Position numbers and translations under genes: made by a program | In this document: positions 25,348 through 39,733 of the stretch, in pieces | Layout of the letters: each line of letters begins with the position of its first letter | Numbering within the stretch: position 1 is the first letter of the stretch | Notes under the pieces: generated by a model | Seen by the model: only the letters and a program-made list of their open reading frames with translations | The model's database searches: none | Told to the model about the DNA's origin: nothing | Assembly (NCBI RefSeq): GCF_003065425.1 | Contig: NZ_CP026949.1 | Coordinates: 2,170,001-2,234,000, forward strand | Length of the DNA: 64,000 bases | Direction: 5' to 3' | Origin: Mycetocola zhujimingii | GTDB taxonomy: Bacteria > Actinomycetota > Actinomycetes > Actinomycetales > Microbacteriaceae

Positions 25348-26358
25348 ATGGCGATGACGACCACCGAAAAACGACCGGTATGGCTCCCGGGGCTGGCTGT
25401 GGCCGCACTTGCCGCTGTCATTGCGTGGACCCTGTCGACGCTCATTCCCGCGGTACCGCTCCTGACCGCCGCGGTCGTGCTCGGGATCCTCGTCGCCCAG
25501 GTGCCCGCCGCGAAGCCGCTGGTCCGCGGCACGCTCGCGCCAGGACTCGCCCTGTCCGCCAGACGGCTCATGCGCATCGGCGTTGTGCTGCTCGGCCTCA
25601 AGCTCAGCCTCTTCGATGTCGCGTCACTCGGCTGGGGCGTGTTCCTGTCGACCGTAGCCATCGTGCTGATCACGTTCGGCGGCACCTGGCTGCTCGGTCG
25701 CGCCTTCAGGCTGCCCGGGCACGAGCCCCTGCTCATCGCGACAGGCTTCGCCATCTGCGGGGCGAGCGCGATCGGGGCCATGTCCGGCGTCGTGAGGGCG
25801 AAGACCTCAGAGCAGGCGCAGCCCGTCGCGCTCGTCACCCTCTGCGGAACCCTCGCCATCGCCGTCCTGCCCGCCCTGTGGCATCCGCTCGGCCTCGATA
25901 ACCTGCAGTTCGGGCACTGGGTCGGGGCCAGCGTGCACGACGTCGGCCAGGTCGTCGCGACGGCCCAGGTCGCCGGCGGTGGCGCGCTCGCCGTCGCGCT
26001 CGTCGTCAAACTCACTCGCGTGGTGATGCTCGCGCCGATCGTCGCCGTTGCCGGCGTTGTGGAACGCCGCCGCTTTCGGGCGAACCCTGAGTCGTCCAGG
26101 CCGCCACTCGTCCCCCTGTTCGTCGTCGGGTTCATCGCCGCGATTCTCGCTCGCACCTTCCTCGACATCCCCGACGTCGTGCTCGCTACCGCCGACACCG
26201 TACAGACCGCACTTCTCGCCATGGCGCTCTTCGGCCTCGGTGCCGCTGTCGACGTGAAGAAACTGGTCACGACCGGGTGGCGCACCCTCGTCGTCGGCCT
26301 GCTCTCCTGGGCACTCATTGCGGCCCTCGCGCTCGCCGCAATACACCTCTTCTCCTGA
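25348..26358 (+). CDS. YeiH-family (UPF0324) putative sulfate/sulfite exporter
   Basis: A 336-aa polytopic membrane protein with about ten hydrophobic segments. Family features: LSARRLMRIGVVLLGLKLSL near residue 72, ICGASAIGAMSGVVRAK near 137, VGASVHDVGQVVATAQ near 190, and LFGLGAAVDVKKL near the end. The family is annotated as putative sulfate exporters, although the substrate is not firmly established. It lies 70 bp upstream of the O-acetylhomoserine sulfhydrylase gene in the same direction, which fits a sulfur role. Confidence 0.88.
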   Translation: MAMTTTEKRPVWLPGLAVAALAAVIAWTLSTLIPAVPLLTAAVVLGILVAQVPAAKPLVRGTLAPGLALSARRLMRIGVVLLGLKLSLFDVASLGWGVFLSTVAIVLITFGGTWLLGRAFRLPGHEPLLIATGFAICGASAIGAMSGVVRAKTSEQAQPVALVTLCGTLAIAVLPALWHPLGLDNLQFGHWVGASVHDVGQVVATAQVAGGGALAVALVVKLTRVVMLAPIVAVAGVVERRRFRANPESSRPPLVPLFVVGFIAAILARTFLDIPDVVLATADTVQTALLAMALFGLGAAVDVKKLVTTGWRTLVVGLLSWALIAALALAAIHLFS

Positions 26359-26416
26359 TCGGTGGGGTTCGTGTCGCTCTGTTACGGCGACAGCCAGGCG
26401 GCGGCCCTGCCTCGGG

Positions 26417-26422
26417 TAGCGT
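26417..26422 (+). promoter_or_regulatory. -10-like element for leaderless metY start
   Basis: TAGCGT, 6 nt before ATG 26429. This favours ATG 26429 over an in-frame GTG at 26423. Confidence 0.55.
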
Positions 26423-26428
26423 GTGCCC

Positions 26429-27718
26429 ATGGCAGATCGCGAGTATGGCTTCCGCACGCGTGCAATTCACGCTGGCAACATCCCTGACCCGGTGACAGGG
26501 GCGCGCGCGCTTCCGATCTACCAGTCCACAGCGTTCGTCTTCGACGACACATCGGATGCCGCTGCCCGCTTCGCACTGCAGAAGTACGGCAACATCTATT
26601 CGAGGCTGGCCAACCCGACTGTCGCGAGCTTCGAGGAGAGGGTGGCGAGCCTCGAGGGCGGACTCGGCGCCGTCGCGACGGCATCCGGCCTCTCCGCGCA
26701 GTACATCACCTTCGCGAGCCTGGTCGGCGCCGGAGACCACATCGTCGCGTCAGCCAACCTGTACGGCGGGTCGATCACCCAGCTCGACGTCACGCTCCGG
26801 CGATTCGGTGTGGAGACCACCTTTGTGCAGTCGTCGAACCCGGCCGACTACGCCGCCGCCATTACGGACAAAACGAAGCTCATCTTCGCCGAGACCATCG
26901 CCAACCCGTCGGGCGAGATCGCCGACATCGAGGGTCTCGCCGATGTCGCGCACGCCCACGGCATCCCGCTCGTCATCGATTCGACCATCGCCACCCCGTA
27001 CCTCAACCGCCCGATCGAGTGGGGCGCAGACATCGTCACCCACTCGGCGACGAAGTTCCTCGGTGGGCACGGCACGACGCTCGGCGGAGTCGTCGTCGAG
27101 AGTGGCCGCTTCGACTGGCACAGCGACAAGTTCCCGCTGTTCGGCCAGAAGGTGCCGAGTTATGGCGGCCTCGAATGGTCGGGCAATTTCGGCGAATACG
27201 CGTTCCTCACCAGGCTCCGCGCCGAGCAACTGCGCGACATCGGACCAGCACTCTCGGCAACCTCGGCCGCCACTCTCGCCCAGGGCATCGAAACGCTGTC
27301 GTACCGGATGCAGGCGCACGTGGACAACGCGAGGACCGTGGCGACCTGGCTCGAGCAGGACCCGCGGATCGAGGCCGTCTATTGGGCGGGCCTTGAGTCG
27401 CACCCTCACCACGCTCGCGCCGAGAAGTACCTGCCGAAGGGCGCGGGCAGCGTGTTCAGCTTCGTGGTCAAGGGCGGACGCGCGGTCGGTCAGAAACTGA
27501 TCGAATCCGTGGAACTCGCGAGCCACGTCGCCAACATCGGTGACACCAAAACGCTCATCATCCACCCCGCGTCAACGACGCACGCCCAGCTGACTGAGCA
27601 GCAGCTCATCGACGCCGGTGTGCTCCCCGGCGTCCTCAGGCTCAGCGTGGGTATCGAGGATGCCGACGACATAATTTATGATCTTGACCAGGCGCTCACG
27701 CGCGCCGTGGAGGCATAA
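26429..27718 (+). CDS. metY: O-acetylhomoserine sulfhydrylase (aminocarboxypropyltransferase)
   Basis: A PLP enzyme making homocysteine from O-acetylhomoserine and sulfide (direct sulfhydrylation). It is 429 aa with the Cys/Met-metabolism family features: YSRLANPTVASFEERVASLEGG near residue 51, the PLP-binding Lys in THSATKFLGGHGTTLGG near 203, and the C-terminal IHPASTTHAQL. The leaderless-type start at 26429 suggests its own promoter. CoA-binding and L-serine dehydratase genes follow. Long-form MetY and not MetB is called on length and on the IHPASTTH ending. Confidence 0.94.
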   Translation: MADREYGFRTRAIHAGNIPDPVTGARALPIYQSTAFVFDDTSDAAARFALQKYGNIYSRLANPTVASFEERVASLEGGLGAVATASGLSAQYITFASLVGAGDHIVASANLYGGSITQLDVTLRRFGVETTFVQSSNPADYAAAITDKTKLIFAETIANPSGEIADIEGLADVAHAHGIPLVIDSTIATPYLNRPIEWGADIVTHSATKFLGGHGTTLGGVVVESGRFDWHSDKFPLFGQKVPSYGGLEWSGNFGEYAFLTRLRAEQLRDIGPALSATSAATLAQGIETLSYRMQAHVDNARTVATWLEQDPRIEAVYWAGLESHPHHARAEKYLPKGAGSVFSFVVKGGRAVGQKLIESVELASHVANIGDTKTLIIHPASTTHAQLTEQQLIDAGVLPGVLRLSVGIEDADDIIYDLDQALTRAVEA

Positions 27719-27721
27719 GCC

Positions 27722-28288
27722 ATGTCGGATCTCGTTACCACCCAATTGCAGAACGGTCTCACCTGCTCGCTTCCCTCGGCCTCGCCGCTCGCGAAGCTGC
27801 TGAAGTCCCAGCGCACGTGGGTTGGCCCGGACGCGAAGGAGCGGCTCAGCATCCTCCGCACCGCGAAATCGGTTGCGATCGTCGGTGCGTCGGCGAACCC
27901 GACACGGGCCAGTTACTTCGTTGGCACCTACCTGCTCCAGTCGAGCAACTACCGCGTGTACTTCGTGAACCCGAACGCCGGGGAGATCCTCGGCCACCAG
28001 GCTTACCCCGACCTCGCTTCTCTGCCGGAGGTGCCCGACATCGTCGACGTCTTCCGCAAGGCGAGCGACATCCCCGAGGTCATGAACGATGTACTCGCCG
28101 TCGGAGCGAAGACCGTGTGGGTTCAGCTGGGGATCTGGAACGAGGAAGCCGCCCGCTACGGCGAGGAGAAAGGTCTTACCGTGGTCATGGACCGGTGCAT
28201 CAAGGTCGAACACGCGCGGTTCCACGGCGGCCTCAACCTCTTCGGCTTCGACACGGGCCAGATCTCCTCGCGCAAGCAGCTCACCTGA
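27722..28288 (+). CDS. CoA-binding (YccU-like, Rossmann) protein
   Basis: A 188-aa protein with a CoA_binding Rossmann domain: SVAIVGASANPTRASYFVGTYL near residue 57, followed by VNPNAGEILGHQAYPDLASLPE and VWVQLGIWNEEAARYGEEKGLTVVMDRC. The first ~45 residues are an unusual extension with no recognised domain. It begins 3 bp after the metY stop with GGAGG inside metY, so the pair is an operon. The family accompanies metY in many actinobacteria; its biochemical role is not established. Confidence 0.88.
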   Translation: MSDLVTTQLQNGLTCSLPSASPLAKLLKSQRTWVGPDAKERLSILRTAKSVAIVGASANPTRASYFVGTYLLQSSNYRVYFVNPNAGEILGHQAYPDLASLPEVPDIVDVFRKASDIPEVMNDVLAVGAKTVWVQLGIWNEEAARYGEEKGLTVVMDRCIKVEHARFHGGLNLFGFDTGQISSRKQLT

Positions 28289-28391
28289 GTTTTTCCCGCA
28301 GTTAACCTGCTCCGGCCGGGAGATTTCGCACGAACGTTGCGGCGCGGTCCGCCGATCCGCGGCGCCCGCCCGTGCGCACGCTCGGTCTGCC

Positions 28392-28397
28392 TATAGT
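28392..28397 (+). promoter_or_regulatory. -10 element of the sdaA promoter
   Basis: TATAGT, 30 bp upstream of the sdaA ATG, leaving room for a short leader with a Shine-Dalgarno (GAGGAG). Confidence 0.5.
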
Positions 28398-28427
28398 GGC
28401 AGGACAGCACTTCTGCGAGGAGCACTC

Positions 28428-29798
28428 ATGACGGCCTACGTTTCGGCGTTCGAGCTCTTTTCGATCGGTATCGGCCCGTCGAGTTCGCACACCGTCGGCC
28501 CGATGCGCGCGGCTCTCGATTTTGCGTCCCGCCTCACCGCCGCCGGCCTCCTCGGTGCGGTCGACCGGGTCACCTGCACGCTGTTCGGCTCACTCGGCTC
28601 GACAGGCATCGGTCATGGAACTCCGGATGCCGTCGTGGCTGGTCTCGCCGGACTGCGACCGGACACCTGCGACCCGGCCGTCGTCCGCGGCGCGTGGTCT
28701 GGCCTCCGCCCCGGTTCGACGCTCGCGCTTGCAGGGGAGCGCCCGATCGCGTTCGAGCAGGGCGACATCACGTTCGAGCCGCGGACCCGGCTTCCTGGAC
28801 ATCCCAATGCGCTGACCCTGACCGCCTGGAGCGCCGGTGCCGCTGTTCCGTTGGTGACCGACACCTACTATTCGGTTGGCGGGGGTTTCATCCGCCGCGA
28901 CGGCGACGGCGACTCTGATCGTCCCGTCGCCCGGTACCCCCTGCCGTTCCCGACCGCCGCCGTGTTGCTTGACCTGTGCGCGAGCGAAGGGCTCAGGATC
29001 GACGAGGTTGGCCGGCGCAACGAGGAGGCCGTGCGCAGCCCGGACGACGTGAACCGCGGCCTCGACGCCATCTGGGCGGCGATGGCCGAGTCTGTCGCGA
29101 ACGGGCTCGCTACGCCCGGAGTTCTGCCGGGCGGCCTTCAGGTCAAGCGCCGCGCGGCAGCGGTCAGGGAGCACCTCGAAATCGCCGAGGCTGAGGGCGG
29201 TCGTGAACTGCCGACCGAGTGGCTGCACTCGTTCGCGCTCGCGGTCAATGAGGAGAACGCGGCTGGCGGGCGCGTCGTGACCGCTCCGACCAATGGTGCC
29301 GCCGGCATCATCCCCGCGGTTGCGTCGTACTACCTGCGGTTCGTCCCTGGCGCGTCAGCCGACGGCATCCGGCGCTTTCTTCTGACGGCGACGGCGATCG
29401 GTTCACTGTTCAAGGCGAACGCCTCGATTTCCGGGGCGGTAGGTGGCTGCCAGGCCGAAGTCGGTTCGGCCTGCGCCATGGCCGCTGGGGCGCTCTGCAG
29501 CGTGCTCGGAGGCACGCCGACGCAGGTTGAAAACGCCGCAGAGATCGCGATGGAGCACCACCTCGGGCTCACGTGCGATCCGGTGGGTGGCCTGGTGCAG
29601 GTCCCGTGCATCGAACGGAATGCCATAGCGTCGTCGACGGCGGTGAGCGCCGCGCGACTTGCCCTCCACGGCGACGGCAGCCACCTCGTCTCGCTCGACG
29701 CCGTCATCGAAACCATGCGGCAGACCGGAGTCGACATGTCGAGCAAGTACAAGGAAACGAGCGAGGGCGGACTCGCCGTCAACGTCGTCGAGTGCTGA
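28428..29798 (+). CDS. sdaA: L-serine ammonia-lyase (iron-sulfur, single chain)
   Basis: Deaminates L-serine to pyruvate. The 456-aa product fuses the beta and alpha domains: [19 protein letters not shown] at residues 8-26, then [24 protein letters not shown] near 265. Three cysteines ([16 protein letters not shown] and [14 protein letters not shown]) supply the 4Fe-4S cluster. ATG 28428 is chosen because GAGGAG lies 5 nt upstream; upstream in-frame sequence lies in a promoter region. It links serine breakdown to the metY group. Confidence 0.96.
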   Translation: MTAYVSAFELFSIGIGPSSSHTVGPMRAALDFASRLTAAGLLGAVDRVTCTLFGSLGSTGIGHGTPDAVVAGLAGLRPDTCDPAVVRGAWSGLRPGSTLALAGERPIAFEQGDITFEPRTRLPGHPNALTLTAWSAGAAVPLVTDTYYSVGGGFIRRDGDGDSDRPVARYPLPFPTAAVLLDLCASEGLRIDEVGRRNEEAVRSPDDVNRGLDAIWAAMAESVANGLATPGVLPGGLQVKRRAAAVREHLEIAEAEGGRELPTEWLHSFALAVNEENAAGGRVVTAPTNGAAGIIPAVASYYLRFVPGASADGIRRFLLTATAIGSLFKANASISGAVGGCQAEVGSACAMAAGALCSVLGGTPTQVENAAEIAMEHHLGLTCDPVGGLVQVPCIERNAIASSTAVSAARLALHGDGSHLVSLDAVIETMRQTGVDMSSKYKETSEGGLAVNVVEC

Positions 29799-29807
29799 GT
29801 CCCCGCG

Positions 29808-31634
29808 TCACACGGGCGTCGGCATCCGGCACGTGAACGCTTCGCAGGCGTACGCGACACGGCGTCCGTTGACCGGAAGCCTCGCCTCGAACAGCTCGAA
29901 GCCAGCGGCCGCGAGCTCTCGCGCCTGCTGTTCGGTCACTACCCCAACCACGTCGGCGGAGTCGTGGCGCACGGCCTCCGGCAGCGGTTCGTTGTCGCCG
30001 TCGGGACTGACGACCACGAGCTGTTTTGGCCCGACGGCCATCGCCGCCATGAGCTCGAGCGAGGCGCCGAACGAAATCGGGTTAGCAACGGCGACATCGC
30101 CGAGGGGCGCCATCGCCGACTGGGCAGCGTCGGCGTAGCGCCGATCGGCGGTGACGAGGTACAGCTTCCACGCCGCCGTCGCCGTCGCGCTGATGCCGGA
30201 CGGGTACGCACCCTCGGACGGGTCTCCCGCGAGCGCGATCCCCTTGGCGGCGAGGACAGGATCCCCTCCGCCTGGCTCGCCGAACACCAGGTCGGGCGTT
30301 CCCGCCGCGAGGGTCTGGTCGATCAGCGACCTGGCCGCCTGCGCGTACGGCAGCTCACCGGTCGCGAGGGACAGCTCCAGAAGTGCGCCGGCGAGCATCC
30401 CATAATCTTCAAGTGTCGCTCGCGCGGTCGACCGACGCTCGGCGACGGATGCCCGAACCAGCGTGTCGTCGGCATTCCTGTGGTTTTCGAGCAGGTAGTC
30501 GGCGGCCCACCGCGCCGACTCCAGAAAGTCCGCGCGATCGAATACCACGCTGGCACGCGTCAGAGCCTCGATCGCCAGCCCATTCCAGCCGGTGAGCACC
30601 TTCTCATCGAGGGCGGGAGGGGTCAGCCCGGCACGATTATCGGCGTCGCGCAGGTAGTACCCGCCCTCCGACCGCTCACCGTCGATCATCGACTCCGAAT
30701 CCTGCCCGCTCGCGAATCCCCCGGTCGGCAGCTGGAGTGTGCCCAGAAGGAATTGCGCGATGCCCTCCGCCGCAGTTTTCGCCCACGTGCGGGAGGTGTC
30801 CTGGCTGTACGCGCGACTGTACGCATCGAGGAGAAGCGCGTTGTCGTACAGCATCCGCTCGTAGTGCGGTTCGCTCCAGTCCCGCTTGGTCGCGTAACGG
30901 AAGTAACCGCCGTCGACAGCGTCACGAAGCGGGGAAGTGACGAGCGCCTGGAGTGTGCGCGTCGCGAGCGGGATTCCGCTCGGTCGCGAGAGCAGGAAAC
31001 GGAGAACGGGAGCCACCGGGAACTTGGGTGCTCCGCCGAACCCGCCGTACTCACGGTCCTCGTGAGCTTCGAGCGTCGACACAGCTGCATCGATCCGTTC
31101 AGTGTCCGGCAGCCCGGCGGCCGGGTCCTGGACCGCCGTCGCCGCGATCGCGGCGGCGAGCGCTGTGGAGTTCGCGGTGACGGCCTCGCGTCGATTGGTC
31201 CAGGCATCCGTCACGGCATGCAGGACCTGGAGAAACGACGGATGCCCCGAGATCGGCACCGGCGGAAAGTAGGTTCCGGCAAAGAACGCGGCCCCATCGG
31301 GAGTGGCGAACACGCTGAGCGGCCAGCCGAGCTGTGACGTGAACGCACTGGCCTGGGCCAGGTAACTGGCGTCGACGGCCGGGTGCTCCTCGCGGTCGAC
31401 CTTGATGCTCACCATGTGCTCGTTGAGATACTCGGCGATGGCCGGATCGCTGAACGACTCTCGAGCCATGACGTGACACCAGTGGCAGGTGGCATAGCCG
31501 ATCGAGATGAAGACGGGAACGTCGCGCGCCGCGGCCTCATCGAAAGCGTCCTGGCCCCATTCCCGCCAGTCGACGGGATTGTCGCGGTGTGAACGAAGGT
31601 ACGGACTCATGGCGGAAGCGAGGCGATTGACCAT
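29808..31634 (-). CDS. yyaL: YyaL/DUF255 thioredoxin-domain protein
   Basis: A 608-aa cytosolic protein. An N-terminal DUF255 thioredoxin-like domain (residues ~5-165) has C50HWC53 in GYATCHWCHVMARESF, followed by an (alpha/alpha)6-barrel-like region resembling N-acylglucosamine 2-epimerases (YGGFGGAPKFPVAPVLRFLL near 195, LTGWNGLAIEAL near 345). The family is the bacterial homologue of human SPATA20; its reaction is unknown. TAGGCT lies 5 nt before the ATG. Convergent with sdaA, 9 bp apart. Confidence 0.92.
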   Translation of the reverse strand: MVNRLASAMSPYLRSHRDNPVDWREWGQDAFDEAAARDVPVFISIGYATCHWCHVMARESFSDPAIAEYLNEHMVSIKVDREEHPAVDASYLAQASAFTSQLGWPLSVFATPDGAAFFAGTYFPPVPISGHPSFLQVLHAVTDAWTNRREAVTANSTALAAAIAATAVQDPAAGLPDTERIDAAVSTLEAHEDREYGGFGGAPKFPVAPVLRFLLSRPSGIPLATRTLQALVTSPLRDAVDGGYFRYATKRDWSEPHYERMLYDNALLLDAYSRAYSQDTSRTWAKTAAEGIAQFLLGTLQLPTGGFASGQDSESMIDGERSEGGYYLRDADNRAGLTPPALDEKVLTGWNGLAIEALTRASVVFDRADFLESARWAADYLLENHRNADDTLVRASVAERRSTARATLEDYGMLAGALLELSLATGELPYAQAARSLIDQTLAAGTPDLVFGEPGGGDPVLAAKGIALAGDPSEGAYPSGISATATAAWKLYLVTADRRYADAAQSAMAPLGDVAVANPISFGASLELMAAMAVGPKQLVVVSPDGDNEPLPEAVRHDSADVVGVVTEQQARELAAAGFELFEARLPVNGRRVAYACEAFTCRMPTPV

Positions 31635-31639
31635 ACTTC

Positions 31640-31645
31640 AGCCTA
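31640..31645 (-). promoter_or_regulatory. -10-like element for leaderless yyaL start
   Basis: TAGGCT on the minus strand, 5 nt before ATG 31634. Confidence 0.45.
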
Positions 31646-31659
31646 CGCTCAGCAGTGAT

Positions 31660-32256
31660 CTACCAGGCCCCCACGTAGTCGGAGACGGAGCCGGCGTCCC
31701 TCACGCGGCTGCGGACGAACGGCAGCCCGCGTTGCACCGCGAGGTCGATCCGCTCCTGGACAGCGGGACTCGTGAGCGCGTAGTCGGTGAAGTCCGAATT
31801 TGAGGCGTAGACGCCGATCGGCAGGGTCAGTGCCTGGAAGAATCCGAACAGCGGCCGGAACTGGTGCTCGAGGATGAGCGCGTGCCGGTCGCCGCCACCC
31901 GTCGCGGCGACGAGGACCGGTTTGTCGACAAGAGAGTACTGGCCGACGAAGTCGAACAGGTGCTTGAACAACCCGGTGAACGAACCGCGGTACACCGGGC
32001 TGGCCACGATCAACAGGTCGGCATTCTCGATCCTCACCAGCTCGCGCTCGACACTCGGAGGCAGTTGCTCGCGCGTGAGCGCACCGGCGAATTCGGGACC
32101 GATCGCCGTGAGCTCGATGATGTGGGCATCGATCGGTTGCTCCTTGGCAACGCGGTCGAGGATGGCGTCGAGAAGCGCGCTCGTTTTCGAGGGGATGTGC
32201 AGGCTCCCCGACACGGCGACGACCCTGAGTGGCTGTTGTGCTGCGATCTCGACCAT
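31660..32256 (-). CDS. NAD(P)H-dependent FMN reductase (SsuE/MsuE type)
   Basis: A 198-aa flavodoxin-fold reductase. Seen: the FMN phosphate loop VSGSLHIPSKTSALLDAI near residue 15, SPVYRGSFTGLFKHLFDF near 86 and ATGGGDRHALILEHQFRPLFGFF near 118. This last stretch is characteristic of the MsuE/SsuE group that supplies FMNH2 to sulfonate monooxygenases. No monooxygenase gene is adjacent, so the partner is unknown. ATG lies 6 nt after TAGCGT. Confidence 0.9.
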   Translation of the reverse strand: MVEIAAQQPLRVVAVSGSLHIPSKTSALLDAILDRVAKEQPIDAHIIELTAIGPEFAGALTREQLPPSVERELVRIENADLLIVASPVYRGSFTGLFKHLFDFVGQYSLVDKPVLVAATGGGDRHALILEHQFRPLFGFFQALTLPIGVYASNSDFTDYALTSPAVQERIDLAVQRGLPFVRSRVRDAGSVSDYVGAW

Positions 32257-32262
32257 GCTGCG

Positions 32263-32268
32263 ACGCTA
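32263..32268 (-). promoter_or_regulatory. -10-like element for leaderless FMN reductase start
   Basis: TAGCGT on the minus strand, 6 nt before ATG 32256. Confidence 0.5.
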
Positions 32269-32319
32269 CGCCGATTCGCTGCTCGAGCGGGCGCACGCCG
32301 CAACACGGCGTAACGGGGG

Positions 32320-33135
32320 TTACTGCTCGAGTCTGACGTTCTTTTCTCCAGCGCGGATCGGACGGCCGAGCCGGTTGCCAGCAGGGGGCAGCGGGCACAC
32401 GTAGAAGTCGGCGAATGCACACGGGGGAAGGTACGCGCGGTTGAAGTCCACGGTGACGTGGCCATCGGCATCCGGCGCCGGCATGTCGATGAACCGGAAC
32501 CCGTAGGTTTCGGTGCCGTTGGTTTCATCGCCGAAGACGGCGTGGAGGCCGCCTCGCTCGGCGACGACGGTCAACGTCTCGATAGCGCCGTCCGGGAACG
32601 GAACGGCGATGACACCGGCGGGCAGGTCTTCGGAGACATGCCCATCGATGGCTGTGATCTCCAATCGGGAATTGGGCGCGGAGGGGCTGAAGCTCCCCTC
32701 GAGCACGAGGGCGGGGTCAGGCTCGAACACCTCGATGCCGCGAAGCTTCGTCCTCGTCGGCGCTTCGGGGTCGAGCACCCGAAGGGCGAGCGCGCCATCG
32801 CGTTCGAAGAACCGCAACCGGCGGTCGCCCCACTCGATGTCCTGGCCACTCATCAGCGTCACAGTGTTGTCCGTGACGGCCCCGACCGGACGGCCACCCT
32901 GGAGGATGGTCAGCCCGTTGAGCTCAGAGCCCTCACCGACGATTCCGTCGAGTCCTGCGTGCCACAGTCCCGGTACCGAGTCCAGCTGTTCCGGCACCGC
33001 GGTCAGCCAGTGGGTCGCGGCGAGCGCGGCGAGACCGAACGGCGACGACGTCGACCGCTCTCGCGCCTCGTGCCAGGTAGCCCAGTCTGACGACACACTG
33101 TCTGTGCTCGAGGCGAAGGTGTCTGGTGATGCCAT
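32320..33135 (-). CDS. DUF1684 domain protein
   Basis: A 271-aa soluble protein. The C-terminal motif DFNRAYLPPCAFADFYVCPLPPAGNRL and following GEKNVRLEQ is the hallmark of DUF1684, a family of unknown function. ATG 33135 is chosen because GAGGA lies 7 nt upstream and because it falls just after the aldo/keto reductase stop (14 bp), giving a two-gene operon. Longer readings run into the neighbouring gene and lack similarity. Confidence 0.88.
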   Translation of the reverse strand: MASPDTFASSTDSVSSDWATWHEARERSTSSPFGLAALAATHWLTAVPEQLDSVPGLWHAGLDGIVGEGSELNGLTILQGGRPVGAVTDNTVTLMSGQDIEWGDRRLRFFERDGALALRVLDPEAPTRTKLRGIEVFEPDPALVLEGSFSPSAPNSRLEITAIDGHVSEDLPAGVIAVPFPDGAIETLTVVAERGGLHAVFGDETNGTETYGFRFIDMPAPDADGHVTVDFNRAYLPPCAFADFYVCPLPPAGNRLGRPIRAGEKNVRLEQ

Positions 33136-33149
33136 GGCGGCGTCCTCGC

Positions 33150-34070
<921 letters not shown>

Positions 34071-34109
34071 TCACCGTGCGAATCCCGCTCGTTCACGTGT
34101 CGTCCGTCG

Positions 34110-34115
34110 TACGAT
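34110..34115 (+). promoter_or_regulatory. -10-like element upstream of hrpA
   Basis: TACGAT, 8 nt before ATG 34124; supports a leaderless or very short leader. Confidence 0.4.
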
Positions 34116-34123
34116 GGATGGCT

Positions 34124-37958
<3,835 letters not shown>

Positions 37959-37960
<2 letters not shown>

Positions 37961-37980
37961 TCGCCGTCACAACGGCGACT
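37959..37980. terminator. Hairpin between convergent hrpA and amino-acid transporter genes
   Basis: AGTCGCCGT pairs with ACGGCGACT around a CACA loop. It overlaps the hrpA stop codon and lies 17 bp from the end of the ATPase gene on the other strand. No clear U-tract. Confidence 0.55.
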
Positions 37981-37997
37981 CCGGCGGATGCTGTCGG

Positions 37998-38765
37998 CTA
38001 GAGGACCTTGGACAGGAACGACTGGGTGCGCTCGTGCTTCGGGTTGGCGAGCACCTCGCGCGGGTCGCCTGACTCGACGATCACGCCTTCGTCCATGAAG
38101 AACAGCGAATCCCCGACCTCGCGGGCGAAGCCGATCTCGTGCGTCACGACGATCATGGTCATGCCGGAGTTCGCGAGCTCCTTCATCACATCGAGCACCT
38201 CGCCGACGAGCTCAGGGTCGAGCGCACTGGTCGGCTCGTCGAACAGCATCAGCTTCGGACTCATTGCAAGGGCCCTCGCTATCGCGACGCGCTGCTGCTG
38301 CCCGCCGGAGAGGTGCGCAGGATAAGCCTTGGCCTTCTGGGCGAGACCGACGCGATCGAGGAGCTCATAGGCCGTTGCGACGGCATCCGCTTTCTTGACG
38401 CCCTTCACGCGCGTCGGTGCCTCGATGATGTTCTCGAGCACGGTCATGTGCGGGAACAGGTTGAACGACTGGAACACCATGCCGATGTCGGCGCGCTGCT
38501 TCGATACCTCGGCCGGCGACATCTCGTAGAGCTTGTCTCCGCGCTGGCGGTAGCCCATGAGCTCGCCGTCGACCCAGAGGCGCCCACCGTTGATGGACTC
38601 CAGGTGGTTGATGCAGCGCAGGAAGGTCGACTTACCCGATCCGCTCGGGCCGATGAGGCACGCGACCTCACCACGGTTGACGGTGACCGAGATATCTTTG
38701 AGGACCTCGTGCGAGCCGAAGCTCTTGACGATGTGATCCGCCTGGACCATGGGGAGGTCGGTCAT
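37998..38765 (-). CDS. Polar amino acid ABC transporter ATP-binding protein
   Basis: A 255-aa ATPase of the GlnQ/HisP class. Seen: Walker [19 protein letters not shown] near residue 35, signature [16 protein letters not shown] near 148, Walker [13 protein letters not shown] and H-loop [12 protein letters not shown]. The GLExP-like Q-loop region has [17 protein letters not shown]. It overlaps the permease stop by 4 bp (ATGA) and is the last gene of the operon. Confidence 0.95.
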   Translation of the reverse strand: MTDLPMVQADHIVKSFGSHEVLKDISVTVNRGEVACLIGPSGSGKSTFLRCINHLESINGGRLWVDGELMGYRQRGDKLYEMSPAEVSKQRADIGMVFQSFNLFPHMTVLENIIEAPTRVKGVKKADAVATAYELLDRVGLAQKAKAYPAHLSGGQQQRVAIARALAMSPKLMLFDEPTSALDPELVGEVLDVMKELANSGMTMIVVTHEIGFAREVGDSLFFMDEGVIVESGDPREVLANPKHERTQSFLSKVL

Positions 38766-39733
38766 AGGTGTTCTCTCTTCGGTGGCGGAACTTGGTCGGC
38801 ATTCGCCCGCCCATCGACGGCGTCGTCCGGACCCGGACCAGCTGAGGCGTCAGGATCGGTCGGATCCGCATCCTGGGCGCGTTGCGGCGCGACACCCCTG
38901 CCGTAGTACTTCTCCAGGTAGTGCTGGCCAACCATGAGGATGCTCGTCACGAGCAGGTACCAGATGCTCGCAACGATGAGCAGCGGAACCGTCGCATAGA
39001 TCTGTGCCGAGATGGCGCGGGTGCGAGCGTACAGCTCGAGCGAGAACCCGAGCGCTGTCACGAGCGAGGTCGTCTTCAGCATCGAGATCACCTCGTTGCC
39101 CGTCGGCGGGATGATGACACGCATCGACTGCGGGACGACGATCCTGAGCATGGTCTGACGCCAGCTCATTCCGAGCGCTCGCGCCGCCTCGTCCTGGCCG
39201 CGAGGGACGCTCAGGATGCCGCCGCGCACGATTTCGGCCATGTACGCGGCTTCGTTGAAGGCGAGGCCGAGAACGGCGAGCCAGAACAGGTCGATCGCCG
39301 AGAACGGGGAAACGGTGAAGAACTCGATGTCGGTGAAGGGGACCCCGATGGTCACCGATCGGTAAATGGTGCCGAGCAGTCCCCAGAACACGAGCTGCAC
39401 GTAGACCGGGGTACCGCGGAACAGCCACAGGTAGACCCAGGAGACGGCCTTGAGCACGGGGTTCTCGCTCAACCGCATGACGGCGAGGACGAGTCCCATC
39501 ACGATCGCGAGGATCATCGAGAGGATGGTCAGGGCGAGCGTGATGAGCGCAGCCTGGCTGATGCGGCGATCAAACAGGTACTGCCCGACGAGCGGCCACT
39601 GGTAGGCCTCCCGGTTCGCGGCATCCCAGATGAACGCAGCGAGCAACAGCAGGATCAGGACGGCGAACGTCGTCCGAATCGGGTGGCGAAGCTTGACCGC
39701 TTTGATTGGTTCGGTATCAGAATCCATGGGCAT
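38762..39733 (-). CDS. Polar amino acid ABC transporter permease
   Basis: A 323-aa HisMQ/GlnP-type permease. The core has about five membrane segments, with the EAA loop [25 protein letters not shown] near residue 205. The C-terminal ~35 residues are hydrophilic and Asp/Pro-rich ([21 protein letters not shown]). The start at 39733 overlaps the binding-protein stop by one base (TGATG); ATG 39727 is also possible. Only one permease gene is present, so the channel is presumably a homodimer. Confidence 0.93.
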   Translation of the reverse strand: MPMDSDTEPIKAVKLRHPIRTTFAVLILLLLAAFIWDAANREAYQWPLVGQYLFDRRISQAALITLALTILSMILAIVMGLVLAVMRLSENPVLKAVSWVYLWLFRGTPVYVQLVFWGLLGTIYRSVTIGVPFTDIEFFTVSPFSAIDLFWLAVLGLAFNEAAYMAEIVRGGILSVPRGQDEAARALGMSWRQTMLRIVVPQSMRVIIPPTGNEVISMLKTTSLVTALGFSLELYARTRAISAQIYATVPLLIVASIWYLLVTSILMVGQHYLEKYYGRGVAPQRAQDADPTDPDASAGPGPDDAVDGRANADQVPPPKREHL

